Positions 10,780 to 19,819 of a stretch of DNA of 64,000 nt are shown here, piece after piece. The DNA lies in NCBI RefSeq assembly GCF_943734655.1, contig NC_071354.1, forward strand, positions 45,068,044 through 45,132,043, written 5' to 3'. A program made the position numbers and the translations under genes. This DNA is from Sabethes cyaneus. Taxonomy: Eukaryota > Arthropoda > Insecta > Diptera > Culicidae. The notes beneath the pieces were generated by a model. That model worked only from the letters and a program-made list of their open reading frames with translations, was not told the origin of the DNA and made no database searches. Position 1 is the first letter of the stretch. The number at the start of each line of letters is the position of its first letter.

Positions 10780-10973
10780 TGCGATAATTGCCATTGAAAC
10801 TGCCGCCAAAATGCCATCGGGTATGCCTCGAATTGCCATTAATTGCCGCAAAAGTCCTTGGATTTGCATCCAATTGCCGGTGTTGCCACCAAAATGCCAT
10901 CGTTTTACCTCCAATTGCTGTCGGTGTTGCCGCCAAATGCCGTTGGTTTCGCCACCAATAGCCGTCGATGATA
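10780..10973 (+). repeat. Degenerate minisatellite 'ttgccgccaaaatgccatcg'
   Basis: Repeated variants of 'attgccg', 'gccgccaaaatgcc' and 'ccaattgc' occur every 15-30 bp. Short frames on both strands run through it only because of the repetition. A few similar motifs recur near 11245-11285. Confidence 0.7.
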
Positions 10974-11120
10974 AATACTGACCGTCCGTCAGTGCGATCG
11001 TGCGATAAATGAGCAGGCGGCAAACCAAGTGTACCATTTTATAGTCATTGGCACTGCCGCTGCTACTTGTAAGCTAGTGTAGGTGGTGGAGAAAACCATA
11101 TCGGTTGCTGCTGCTTAAAT
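10974..11120 (+). repeat. ~150-bp direct repeat, copy 2
   Basis: Second copy of the 10471-10622 sequence. Substitutions include cagacgg/caggcgg and a shorter CTG run. Confidence 0.85.
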
Positions 11121-11639
11121 GATTGTTGAGCAAGCTATCGAACAATTTCGCATGTCTGCGATGGGGATAATGCAAAATGTAACGTAAAGTGCATCGTGTG
11201 GGATTCACGTTGGCCATTGCCCGCTGATTCCGCTAGTCTTCGGGGTCGGTGTTACCGTCAATAGCCATCGATGTTGCCAATTGGATTGGAAAAGGGGTGC
11301 GGCTTACAAAGTGATCTCAAAGGTTATCATTTGGATCCAAATCCTTTGGTGTATCTAATTGTCGTCCGTGCCTGTGAAGCTAGGCGATCACAAGGGAAAT
11401 GTATGGGAAAATTCGACCTTAAAACTTTACACACATTTTCACTATTTAGCGTATAAAAAATTATTATTAATATGTTACTATAAAATTGCTGGACATTTTA
11501 TCTATCCAACGACATATTAACTGTTATGTTTCGTTCAGTAGTATAGTAGCTATTAGCGTTTGAAATATTTCATTCAAACGTTACACTTCTATTTTTCGTT
11601 TTTTACAAAGTGCTACCCAGTCCCAGTATAGTAAACAAA
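11121..11639. other. Unassigned DNA
   Basis: No gene recognised. The 16-bp palindrome gacgtagtcctacgtc begins at the end of this stretch (11640-11655) and recurs at 35108-35123. Confidence 0.4.
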
Positions 11640-11659
11640 GACGTAGTCCTACGTCAAAA

Positions 11660-11890
11660 AAACATCGCTTCTGAAGGAGTGATTTGCCGAGCAGGCACGA
11701 AAACGAGAGGCACGATTTTTACCAAGGGTAGCCAACCTCCTAGGTTTTGCAGATGACTTCGACATCATAGCCAGGAACTTTCGAGCAGAAAGTGCTGCGG
11801 ACGATATTTGGCAGAATAAACTGGAAGCGCAGAGCGGCGGAGGCGTATGAATCATGAGCTACAAGCACTGCTGCGAGTGTCGGTAGGCTA
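11660..11890 (+). pseudogene. Non-LTR retrotransposon reverse transcriptase fragment (FADD box)
   Basis: The plus strand encodes LLGFADDFDIIARNFRAE, the catalytic palm motif (F/Y-A-D-D) of non-LTR reverse transcriptases. A stretch just upstream, in another frame, reads like the preceding RT segment (AGTKTRGTIFTKGS), implying a frameshift near 11735. Shortly after the FADD box another frame reads VLRTIFGRINWKRRAAEAYES, which resembles a region normally far downstream, so an internal deletion is likely. Both ends are missing. In an intact element this enzyme copies RNA into DNA at the chromosomal target; this scrap is inactive. The clade cannot be settled from about 70 residues. Confidence 0.8.
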
Positions 11891-12058
11891 CGGTGAACGA
11901 AATCTGAACGAAAAAGTTATATTTCACGCCATATAAGAACATATATGTACCAAAGTGGAGGCGATATACGTGCGAAAATTATGACAGCTATTTGTAATTC
12001 TATTTTGCGAAGTTTTTATAACACGCAACTAAATACTCCTGAATATATGATTAAGATA

Positions 12059-13359
12059 TACCGTCATCCGGGGCGAGATTGTGCCAAAAAAGCATATTTT
12101 TTTATTCTTTAGCTCAGTATACACACAATTTAGGAACTAAGTTGATTTCAAACCTGTCAATATATACTAAATTGTTCAATTAACAACTACCGTAGAGATG
12201 GTTTAGCTACTATGAAACCTAATTTTACTGGAAGTGCATGAACTTTGGCACAATCTCACCCCTTCTAGGGGGTGACATTGTGCCAAAAACATAAAGTTAG
12301 GCTAAAAACCTAAACAGTGAACATCAGCATGTTTATAAACAATGCACATAAATATCAGTATAAAGTAGTTCACATGGGGCCGTTCATGAACTAAGTGGAC
12401 TATTAGGGGCAGGGGGTTGGCCAAAAACAACGCATCATACAAAAAGTATGAACGAAAATAACCCGGAGAGGTCTGAAATAACTAAAATTTGAATTCGTAG
12501 TCAATGGATAGCCTTTATATAGCCAGTAGAGTTTCTAGGGTTAACAAGGGGGAGATATATGAAGGGGTGTATCCTAAGGGGGCATACCTATTTGATACAC
12601 TTTAATAAAAGTAACCATTACTTCGTTCGAGAACCCGCGGCCGCAGAACATGTGACCTATCCCACCCCCACCCCCCTCCTTAAAACCTGCAGTTTATACA
12701 CGGTATATTATATTCGTCTTATATTAGAGTGTTTATTCAAAGCATCTGAAATTTCCAGAGAAAAAGTAAAAATTAGTTTAAATTATTTAGCAGACCTATG
12801 ATGCTGTTTGCTCCAAAATGGATTATGCAATCTAATCTCTCTAAATATGCTCAATAGTAAAGAATGTGAGTGTGCTGGTGTATATTGACGTATTTTTGTT
12901 GTGTATGTGAAATCCACAAATTGGATCGATCATTATGGCTTGGCACAATCTCACCCCCGTGAAGCTCGAAAAGTACAAAGTTTCGAAAAATATTATTTTC
13001 GTAATCAAAACTTATCCAACGCATAATAGCCTTTCAATACATTGTAAATGATTAGTTTATATACCTTCAAGATAGCAAGTTGATGCGATTTCTTGTTTGG
13101 GTTGGTTTATGAGGGACATTTTTTACAAGCGTTATTTCCGCGTATTTTTGATCGCGAACTTTGAAACCCTGTTTAGGCAAAATAGTTTGCTAATATTATC
13201 TGTGTTCCATTCTAAGTTATGAATAAATATGTTATATTCATCATCATTTTGAATTTAGGTCACCAGTTTCTATAGATATAATAAATTTTCACAAATAAAC
13301 ATTTTTGGTTTTTGGCACAATCTCACCCCCGTGGCACAATCTCACCCCGGATGGCGGTA
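12059..13359. mobile_element. TIR element with TA target duplication (Tc1/mariner-type MITE-like)
   Basis: The left end is TA then CCGTCATCCGGGGCGAGATT. The right end, reverse-complemented, is TA then CCGCCATCCGGGGTGAGATT. It is thus ~1.3 kb and flanked by TA dinucleotides, as for Tc1/mariner insertions. The motif GGCACAATCTCACCCC is repeated inside: near both ends, at ~12245, as an inverted variant at ~12272, and at ~12942. Such subterminal repeats often bind transposase. The only sizeable frame (12559-12801) has no domain, so it is non-autonomous. Confidence 0.85.
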
Positions 13360-13638
13360 ACTTAATATTGCAATCGTCTGTACTGCTTTATAACTCACAG
13401 TCATGAATTGTATATGAAGACACGCACGACTGCAAAACAACTTATTGTTCCCTTTGGTTTGACATACTCTAATCATTATACAATTCCAATGTGAAATTGA
13501 CATGAAAACGATTTAATGTGAACTTTCTATTACGATTTTGTGTTATCTGGAAATCGAGTTGAATGGAGACGACTGTTTGAAACAGCACGAGCCACTTGCT
13601 CTATGCTGCAACGACGACGATGGCGCTTATAGGGCAAC
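13360..13638. other. Unassigned DNA
   Basis: Nothing recognised between two TIR elements. Confidence 0.4.
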
Positions 13639-13927
13639 GGCACCACTTTTCGCCACCCTAGTGGATCATAGGGTTGTTATTGTTAATTAGCATAACCTAT
13701 TTATTAATTAAAACATAATTATATGCTTAACCAATAAAATATGACTTCAAACCTTGATAATAATATAATTTGAATTATCACTATTTCCAGTTGGTGTTGC
13801 CAGATTAAGATGATTTTTCTCTGCTTAGTGTTAGCTTATTAATTTCAACGATTGTGTGAAAATAACAGCTAAATTATTGCTTATTTACTAGATTTTTAGA
13901 AAATTATAGATGGCGAAAACTGGTGCC
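13639..13927. mobile_element. Small TIR element (GGCACCASTTTTCGCCA ends)
   Basis: An inverted pair, GGCACCACTTTTCGCCA at the left and its near-complement TGGCGAAAACTGGTGCC at the right, bounds 289 bp of AT-rich DNA. Two further related half-sites, 'cagttttcgccattggcg' and 'ggcaccagctttcgccatg', lie downstream at ~13952 and ~14003. The true boundaries may therefore be wider or the family may be clustered. Target duplications are not clear. Confidence 0.6.
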
Positions 13928-14877
13928 AGTCAGTTGTAGCTTGTAGGGGATCCAGTTTTCGCCATTGGCGAATTTGAATGGGACGTTCTGAGCACGTCAC
14001 AGGCACCAGCTTTCGCCATGTTTATTTGGTTGGGAAATCGCCATCCTAATGCTGCTGAACTTGCTCATTTTCCACAATTTACCGTTTCAGAAAGCCAGTT
14101 TTAATAATCGAATTGTGTTTAACAGATATAAATTTGATGAAAGTCTTTAATAACCCGTAGAGGTTTATGAACATGTATTAAATGTATTTTGATCCACACC
14201 CAAATTTGAAAGCAGTATTACGAAGAAACCAAAACGTGAGTGAAAAAGAATCATTATTATTATTGGCGATAGCCATAGTAGCTGCGTTAATCTGCATTTC
14301 GAAATACGAAATACGTCGATAATTGGAAATTATTCTACTTGCTTCATGGCGTCGTAGGTAGAGTGATTCAATATACTTACATTTGTACTATCAAGCCGTT
14401 AAGAAGTGACTGAAAATAAATTGCAAATATTCTCCGGGGTTGTTCCAGATTGTTGCGTTACTCGTTGACAACACACAACATTAAAAATGGTTTTAGTTAT
14501 TCAAGATTACATGCGAGGCTGTAAGAGTCAATATGATCCAATATCCAAATAAATCTCTGCATATTAGCGTTGGTAAGAGGAAATGCTTATCAACTTAGAG
14601 ACTATATTGGCTCATTTCATTGGACCTGATTTTTATTTTGAGGTATAAAAAATTCATGTTTGTCATGTGGTTTCAAGAGCCGTAAATCTCGTATGTGCTA
14701 GTATTTTTTGATTAATAACTTATGCTTCTTTATGTAATACCATTACCATGAAATTAAATTTAAGAAAGTGTATTTTTGATCTTAATTTTTGTAATTATTA
14801 ATTTTACATGAAAATTTGCGAATATCCAGTTTGGTCTCATATGGCCGGTGCTTACATACTGAGGATTATTTCGAATG
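13928..14877. other. Unassigned AT-rich DNA
   Basis: Apart from the two 'ttttcgcca' half-sites at the start, nothing is recognised. Confidence 0.4.
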
Positions 14878-15060
14878 GCAATTTAGCATCGCTTGCTTTC
14901 GTGCCTCGCTCGCTGCATTTTTCCGAAAGCGATTGATTTTGAACGTCATTTTGAATTCACTAGGGCACACTTAGCAATGGCGCGTTTACAAACCGGAATT
15001 TATATTGCAGCGTTATAAATGAGGTATATCGTGCGTTCGAGTCGTGAAATCGGTTACCTA
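14878..15060 (-). repeat. Dispersed repeat C ('TAGGTAACCGATTT'), copy 1
   Basis: About 180 bp matching 63410-63583 in inverted orientation. Shared blocks are taggtaaccgattt, aaacgc(a/g)ccattgctaagtgtgc and gcgag(g/a)cacgaaagcaa. Both copies start at TAGGTAACCG. In this copy that boundary coincides with the TA of the mariner insertion. Confidence 0.8.
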
Positions 15061-15888
15061 AAGCTTGCTTCAGATGACATTGGAACAAAAACAAATGCGT
15101 GTATTTCAGTTATTTATTATTGAATTCAAGATCTTTTGTTACAGAAATGTAGCATTTTCTTCATACTTTTAAGAGAAAATACGGATAAAATTATTCGTCA
15201 CGGTTTCGAAGGAATTCTCGAACTTTTCCTGTAATATGGCTCATTAGGGGGCGCACACTTTCTTCGTGCATCGTTTTGGCTATCTTCGTCTGATTGATGT
15301 CTTTGACAACTTTTCCCTTTACCTTGAGTCTCCTCTTCATAATTGCCCAGTATTTCACAATAGGACGGAACTGGAGGCAATTGAGTGGGTTAAGGTCTTT
15401 CGGAACAAACTGGACCTCTTTCTCTGCATACCATTCTTGAACGACTTTGCTGTAATCACAGCTTTTTGGTACAGCTCCGACGTCGTTGTCTTATTTGTAG
15501 CGAAAATTTTCGTTTTTCTGCCCCAGCTGCAAATGCCCTGCCAAATCATGAATTTTCGTGTAAATTTGTCGGCAAAAACCATTTTAAATTTGCTTGGAAC
15601 ATCTCCCTGAACTGTTGCCAAGTAAAACTTTTGACCTGGCATTTGCCCGAAGTCAGCCTTGACGTAGGTTTCATAGTCCATCAGAAGACACCCGTCGAAC
15701 TTGGTTAGCACCCGGTCGTATAGCTTTCGACCACGGATTTTGGCCACAATATTCTGTTTTATGGTTCGGTTTGGCTGTTTGCTAACTCGATGCAACTTGA
15801 TTCCTTCCCGGAGTCGAATTCTCCTCACGGTACTATGGGCAACACCGAATTTTCTGGCCAAATCACGGTCCACCAGATTGGGATTCCT

Positions 15889-16508
15889 CTTTATTTATTT
15901 ATTTATTTAACTTCATATTCACGTAACACAAGTAACCTTATAATGGTTTTCAAAGTTTGCGTACAATGTGATTTCTGCTAATAATCAATCAGTTCTAATA
16001 ATAATCAGTTTTCTGCTGAGAGGAATGTTTTACAAGATATTTTGAAGACGGCGTAGCTTCTAGCACTTTTGCACACGCTCGGCAGACGGTTCCAGAGACA
16101 GATACTACGGTGACGAAAGGCTTTCCTGCCAGCATCAGTTACACAACTGGTCAGCAAAAGATTGTTTGTTCTATTTGATTGGGAGAATGAGTAAAAGTTT
16201 GAAAGATAAGTTGGCCCATCAAACAATATTTTATATGTTTGAGTGCATATTCGGAAGTTGAGAAAATTTTCAAATGTACACCCAACCAATGAGTTTTGAA
16301 AGCTTGAAATATGATCAAAACGGCGAATGTTATGGACGTAACGAGTGACGGAATTAAAAGCCAACTTGAGTTTTTCGAAATTTTCGTTGGATACATTTGC
16401 AAACAGGACACTACCATATTCGAACGAAGGAACAATAAGAGTTCTAGCTAGTTGTAAACGTATAGGTTGTGGAGTGTAATGACGTAGTGCTACTAATGAA
16501 TGCATAGA
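15889..16508 (-). mobile_element. 5'-truncated non-LTR retrotransposon inserted in mariner
   Basis: The insertion interrupts the transposase reading frame between the IMG and NPNLV residues. On the minus strand it holds the end of a reverse-transcriptase ORF, then about 110 bp of 3' UTR, then a short (TAAA)n tail at ~15888-15908. A simple-repeat tail and 5' truncation are typical of CR1/Jockey-like target-primed elements. A clear target duplication was not identified. Confidence 0.85.
16005..16505 (-). pseudogene. Non-LTR retrotransposon ORF2 C-terminus
   Basis: A 166-codon open frame with the typical post-RT region of Jockey/CR1-group ORF2 proteins: YTPQPIRLQLARTLIVPSFE (the 'thumb' helix and 'P-x-x-EYGS' stretch), then KLAFNSVTRYVHNIRR and the terminal FRHRSICLWNRLP motif. 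The palm domain and endonuclease are missing because of 5' truncation at insertion, so the Met at 16505 is not a true start. The lack of stops in the remnant suggests a fairly recent insertion compared with the host mariner. Confidence 0.9.
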
Positions 16509-16860
16509 CCCATTATGGTCTTCAAAATCTTACCACGCAGTTTCCGGTCGACAGTTCCACTCCGATGATTAGCTTGAGGCTTCCGAATCGTCGTCAATGT
16601 TTCCTTATACCGTTTGATAACGCGCCATACGGTATTTCAGTACAATGGATTTTACAAATAACTGTGCACAATTTTTTTCAATCTTTCGGCTTCCATGTTG
16701 TTTGTTTACAAAATACAGTCGTTTTGCGGAATGTCAAAAATACACAGGTGAAACTAACAAAATTTCCGACGCGTGGGCGCCAAGAACTTCCAAATCCGTC
16801 CACCAAAAGCGCCACAATATGAGCAAAAGTTTGTTCCAATTCTAAATGAAGCAAGCTTTA

Positions 16861-17700
16861 ATTCCACAGGCCATTTCTTTGCGGAAATTGGTCATTAAAC
16901 CACCCACTATTTCTGATTAAGTCGGGCACTTTCGCCCATTTTATTCCCTCGTCGGCGCCGTTCTGTTTCGTTTCGATCCATTTCCATTCGGAGACTCCTG
17001 AAGCTCCGAGGATTCCGCTCACTTGAACGGCGACAAATGGGCTGTATCTGATGACATTGTTCGAATCTGTCCAGAAAAAACAGCCGATTCACTTTAATAG
17101 CCAGTGATTGCATAATGGTGCTCGCTAATCTGATGCTACACGAGTTTTCGATCCAACCAGCGCAGTTTCGATAATTGATCCCTCTTTAAAACGCAAATAC
17201 ACCACCGCCGCAAAACTGTGCTACTTCAGGAAGAACCTTTAGCCATTGCATCCACATCTTGAATTACTGTACTTCGATGAGTTAATCTCAGGCTACGGAG
17301 GTTCTCAAAATTTCAGAAACATTAACAAATTCCCAATGAGCCCTAATGGATCGAAGATCATCATTAGGGTCCTAAGAACTTCCCGTTTCGTTGGTTTCCA
17401 CTGCCCTAACGTAAATTCGCGATGGTACCTTGGAGAGACCTTGAAGGTGAAACAGTCTGTAGTTGTATTCCTCCACCATCCCAAGTACTTCTCAGTTGAT
17501 AACCCTTCAGGCATATTCAGATGTTTCTCTTCCGATGTTCGTTCATGTAGTGTCTCATTTCAAACCCAGCTCTCGCCTGAATTTTCTTCACTTCCTGTGC
17601 GATCTTTACAGTTTTTTGTGCGCTTTACACACTTAAAAGCATGTCATCAACGTAATATTGATCTACAACGTTTCTTACGTTACGATAATTGAAGATTTTG
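16861..17700 (-). pseudogene. BEL/Pao LTR retrotransposon pol fragment (RT end to RNase H)
   Basis: Reading the minus strand, the RT catalytic box QYYVDDMLLSV lies at ~17635-17660, followed by a stop and then KIAQEVKKIQARAGFEMRHY. Next is the 69-residue open piece containing KVSPRYHREF and PTKREVLRTLMMIFDPLGLI (17305-17514), a hallmark of BEL/Pao pol. After a degraded stretch come WMQWLKVLPEVAQ, LASTIMQSLAIKV and WTDSNNVIRYSPFVAVQVSG, the RNase H region, ending near NGLWN at 16861, where the mariner begins. Several stops and frameshifts are present and both LTRs are missing. Intact elements encode gag-pol and replicate through reverse transcription in cytoplasmic particles. Confidence 0.93.
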
Positions 17701-18730
17701 ATTTTCGATTCGTTTAAGGGCTGATTTGGCATGGGAACAATACTGTATAGAAACCGAAACGAGTGAAATGCAACTTAATTTACCATAATGCGGTAAAAAT
17801 TGGCCAAAACACAACCGTTTCCTTTTTTCCTTTATTGAACGTTAGGTAAGGGTTGAAATAAAATTTGATTTAAAGTTGATCCACGACCGAGTGCTGTGCG
17901 TGGCCTTCTCTTTCCGAAAAAATTTAAATATAAAACTAGTGAATCCAGCAATTAGATATGATGATTTTGACTGATATGGATGATTCAATTTGCGGCATAC
18001 GTGGCAAAACAGGTTTGTTTTTTATAGTTTAACTGGTTCACTGAATTAATCATTGATCATTGGATTGATAGCTGGAGGCGTTTAGTTTCGCGTTTCAACA
18101 TATTTTTTGTTGATTCATTTTTGCTATGTTTTGCCCTTTAAAATGCGTGATACAGGAAATTCGGTTTTTGCCGTTCGGAATGGTGAACTCGGCAAGCGTC
18201 GGCAGTGTTTATTTTAACAAATAGTCAATATTTCTAGAGTGCAGCAGGTACGACACGTACTTCAGTATATATTCAGAGGAAAAAAACAAAATGGTGTAAC
18301 TCACCTAACAGGATGATCTAATCTCAATCGAGACTCAAATTACTTTTAATATAAAGATTTTTTCAGAACTTAGGTTAGGTTAGAAACGTGCGGGAGATAC
18401 GTCGAATGACCTGAAAACAAAAATAATGTAAAACAATTAAAAATAAAGCCAGAATAGCAATTTGTTCATTCTTGCAATTGTACAAGGAAGTACGAGCGAC
18501 CAGTGCTGCTCGTAATTTGAACTAAATTAGTTGAATATCTGTTGCGTTATCAGAAAAAAAAGAAATATAATACTTTTCACCAGAATGGGAACGACACGCC
18601 AACGGCACAAAGTTCACTTGCGTAATGGCCATTTCTAGCTCGTTTCCAAATGGCGCATTACGAATAATGAAATGGAAATATCCATTTATTTATTCCATTA
18701 AACTTATCGCATCGGAAAGCTGTTTTCTAG
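17701..18730. other. Unassigned AT-rich DNA
   Basis: No gene or element recognised. A short 'ttaggttaggttag' at ~18371 is too short to be a telomere-type array. Confidence 0.45.
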
Positions 18731-18769
18731 CAGGCAGTAACAGCAGCAGTAGCAGTAGCAGTAGCAGCG
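18731..18769 (+). repeat. CAG/TAG microsatellite
   Basis: About twelve triplets of cag, agt and agc type (cagcagcagtagcagtagcag). It yields Leu runs on the minus strand; no gene context. Confidence 0.85.
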
Positions 18770-19210
18770 GGCGTGTCGGTCGTTCAACTCGATGCCAATT
18801 GTAGTAGGCCACCGCACCGTCCATCGCCGCGCCGCTTGCTGCGTATATGTTCAGATGTTCAAACTCAATCGACAATCAATTTAAATCGGGTGAAATTGCC
18901 AAAACTCCAAACAGCGAGTGAATTGCGAACATTTTGACAGCTGAACTACTGGATGTTGATGGTACATTTGCCTGAATGGTAAAACTCGTATAGACTTTTT
19001 TCTTCGATACCGAACGAATGGTACGTTTTTTCTTATTTGTAAGTTAAGAATGAATGCTAATAATAAAATAGTTGGATTTAGCCGAGTGCTTACACATTAT
19101 CGACGAGAAGGGAACACAAAATAGTATCCAGCAAAAAGGCATACTGAACCCTGTTTCATCTGCAATCACACTTAGACAATGTTTAGTATTAATGTCAAAA
19201 ACTGTCTCAG
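18770..19210. other. Unassigned DNA
   Basis: No recognisable gene or repeat. Confidence 0.4.
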
Positions 19211-19408
19211 TTTTACTTTTTACTTTTTACTTTTTACTTTTTACTTTTTACTTTTTACTTTTTACTTTTTACTTTTTACTTTTTACTTTTTACTTTTTAC
19301 TTTTTACTTTTTACTTTTTACTTTTTACTTTTTACTTTTTACTTTTTACTTTTTACTTTTTACTTTTTACTTTTTACTTTTTATTTTTTACTGTTTACTT
19401 TTTACTTT
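19211..19408 (+). repeat. Tandem array of the 7-bp unit TTTTTAC, ~28 copies
   Basis: A nearly perfect array; only the last few units vary (ttatttttt, ctgtttac). A 7-bp period gives the same peptide pattern (FTFYFLL) in every open frame, so the apparent hydrophobic proteins of 88-112 residues across it are artefacts. Confidence 0.97.
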
Positions 19409-19618
19409 AAAACAACAAAATTTCGAACCAAATTTGAACATATGAAACTTAGTTTTGAAATGATTTGTTGGGCATTTAGCTCAATGAAGGCTGCAATGCC
19501 TTTCATAAAATTCATAATGTATGTTGTAATTATGATACCAGACACAGACCCATACAAACGATAGTACCATTTGGACGGCCAGATAAGTTGGCAAGAGTTC
19601 TTCGCTTTAGTTCGCTAC

Positions 19619-19819
19619 TTATGTGGAAGCTATTTTACGCTTTGCTGAACAAGATGATGTTATTTTCTTGGCAAGCATTATGTCGTTCCATTTGCTCACG
19701 AAGTCATTTAGCTTAGCTGTTGCCATATCTGTCTGAACTTCGCTCTCAGGGAGTTTCGTTCTTCCGGCCGAGTTGTCCGTATTGGGGTAAACAAGTAATC
19801 TACCGTAATTATCCGCCAA
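19619..19819 (-). CDS. Unrecognised 66-codon frame, possibly a gene scrap
   Basis: Of the short frames in this gap it has the most protein-like composition. It is hydrophilic and mixed, includes PESEVQTDMATAKLNDFVSK and a basic C-terminus, and shows no low complexity. It matches no domain I recognise and has no supporting context. It may be a remnant of a retroelement gag-like protein or chance. Confidence 0.15.
   Translation of the reverse strand: MADNYGRLLVYPNTDNSAGRTKLPESEVQTDMATAKLNDFVSKWNDIMLAKKITSSCSAKRKIAST

Larger units (their letters stand above)
15191..16696 (-). pseudogene. mariner-like transposase pseudogene
   Basis: The frame starts MEAERLKKIVHSYL at 16696, then a stop and frame change interrupt the N-terminal helix-turn-helix region, which resumes as VIKRYKETLTTIRKPQANHR. 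A non-LTR element splits the gene at ~16508. It continues from NPNLVDRDLARKFGVAHSTV (15889 downward) through LMDYETYVKADFGQMPGQKF, which contains the first catalytic Asp; family members usually have MDDETYVK, so one Asp of the pair is now Tyr. A frameshift near 15370 precedes the C-terminal FRPIVKYWAIMKRRLKVKGK block, where relatives have RPIEKYW, so that Glu is also changed. It ends FLRNRDE before the stop at 15191. Transposases of this family cut and paste the element at TA sites in the nucleus; this one cannot be functional. Confidence 0.93.
15061..16858 (-). mobile_element. Tc1/mariner transposon with complete ends, interrupted
   Basis: The TIRs AAGCTTGCTTCAGATGACAT (left) and, reverse-complemented, AAGCTTGCTTCATTTAGAAT (right) both continue into TGGAACAAA. 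TA duplications sit at 15059-15060 and 16859-16860. Removing the ~620-bp retrotransposon inserted at 15889-16508 leaves about 1.2 kb, the usual size for this superfamily. It carries one transposase gene on the minus strand, now broken, and lies against a BEL/Pao fragment on its right and repeat C on its left. Confidence 0.93.

Noticed and set aside
18371..18385. TTAGG telomere-type repeat
   Set aside because: Only about two units ('ttaggttaggttag'); far too short, and Diptera generally lack TTAGG telomeres.
19072..19445. Two plus-strand frames encoding repeated FTFYFLL
   Set aside because: They translate a 7-bp tandem repeat, which gives the same peptide in every frame; not a membrane protein.
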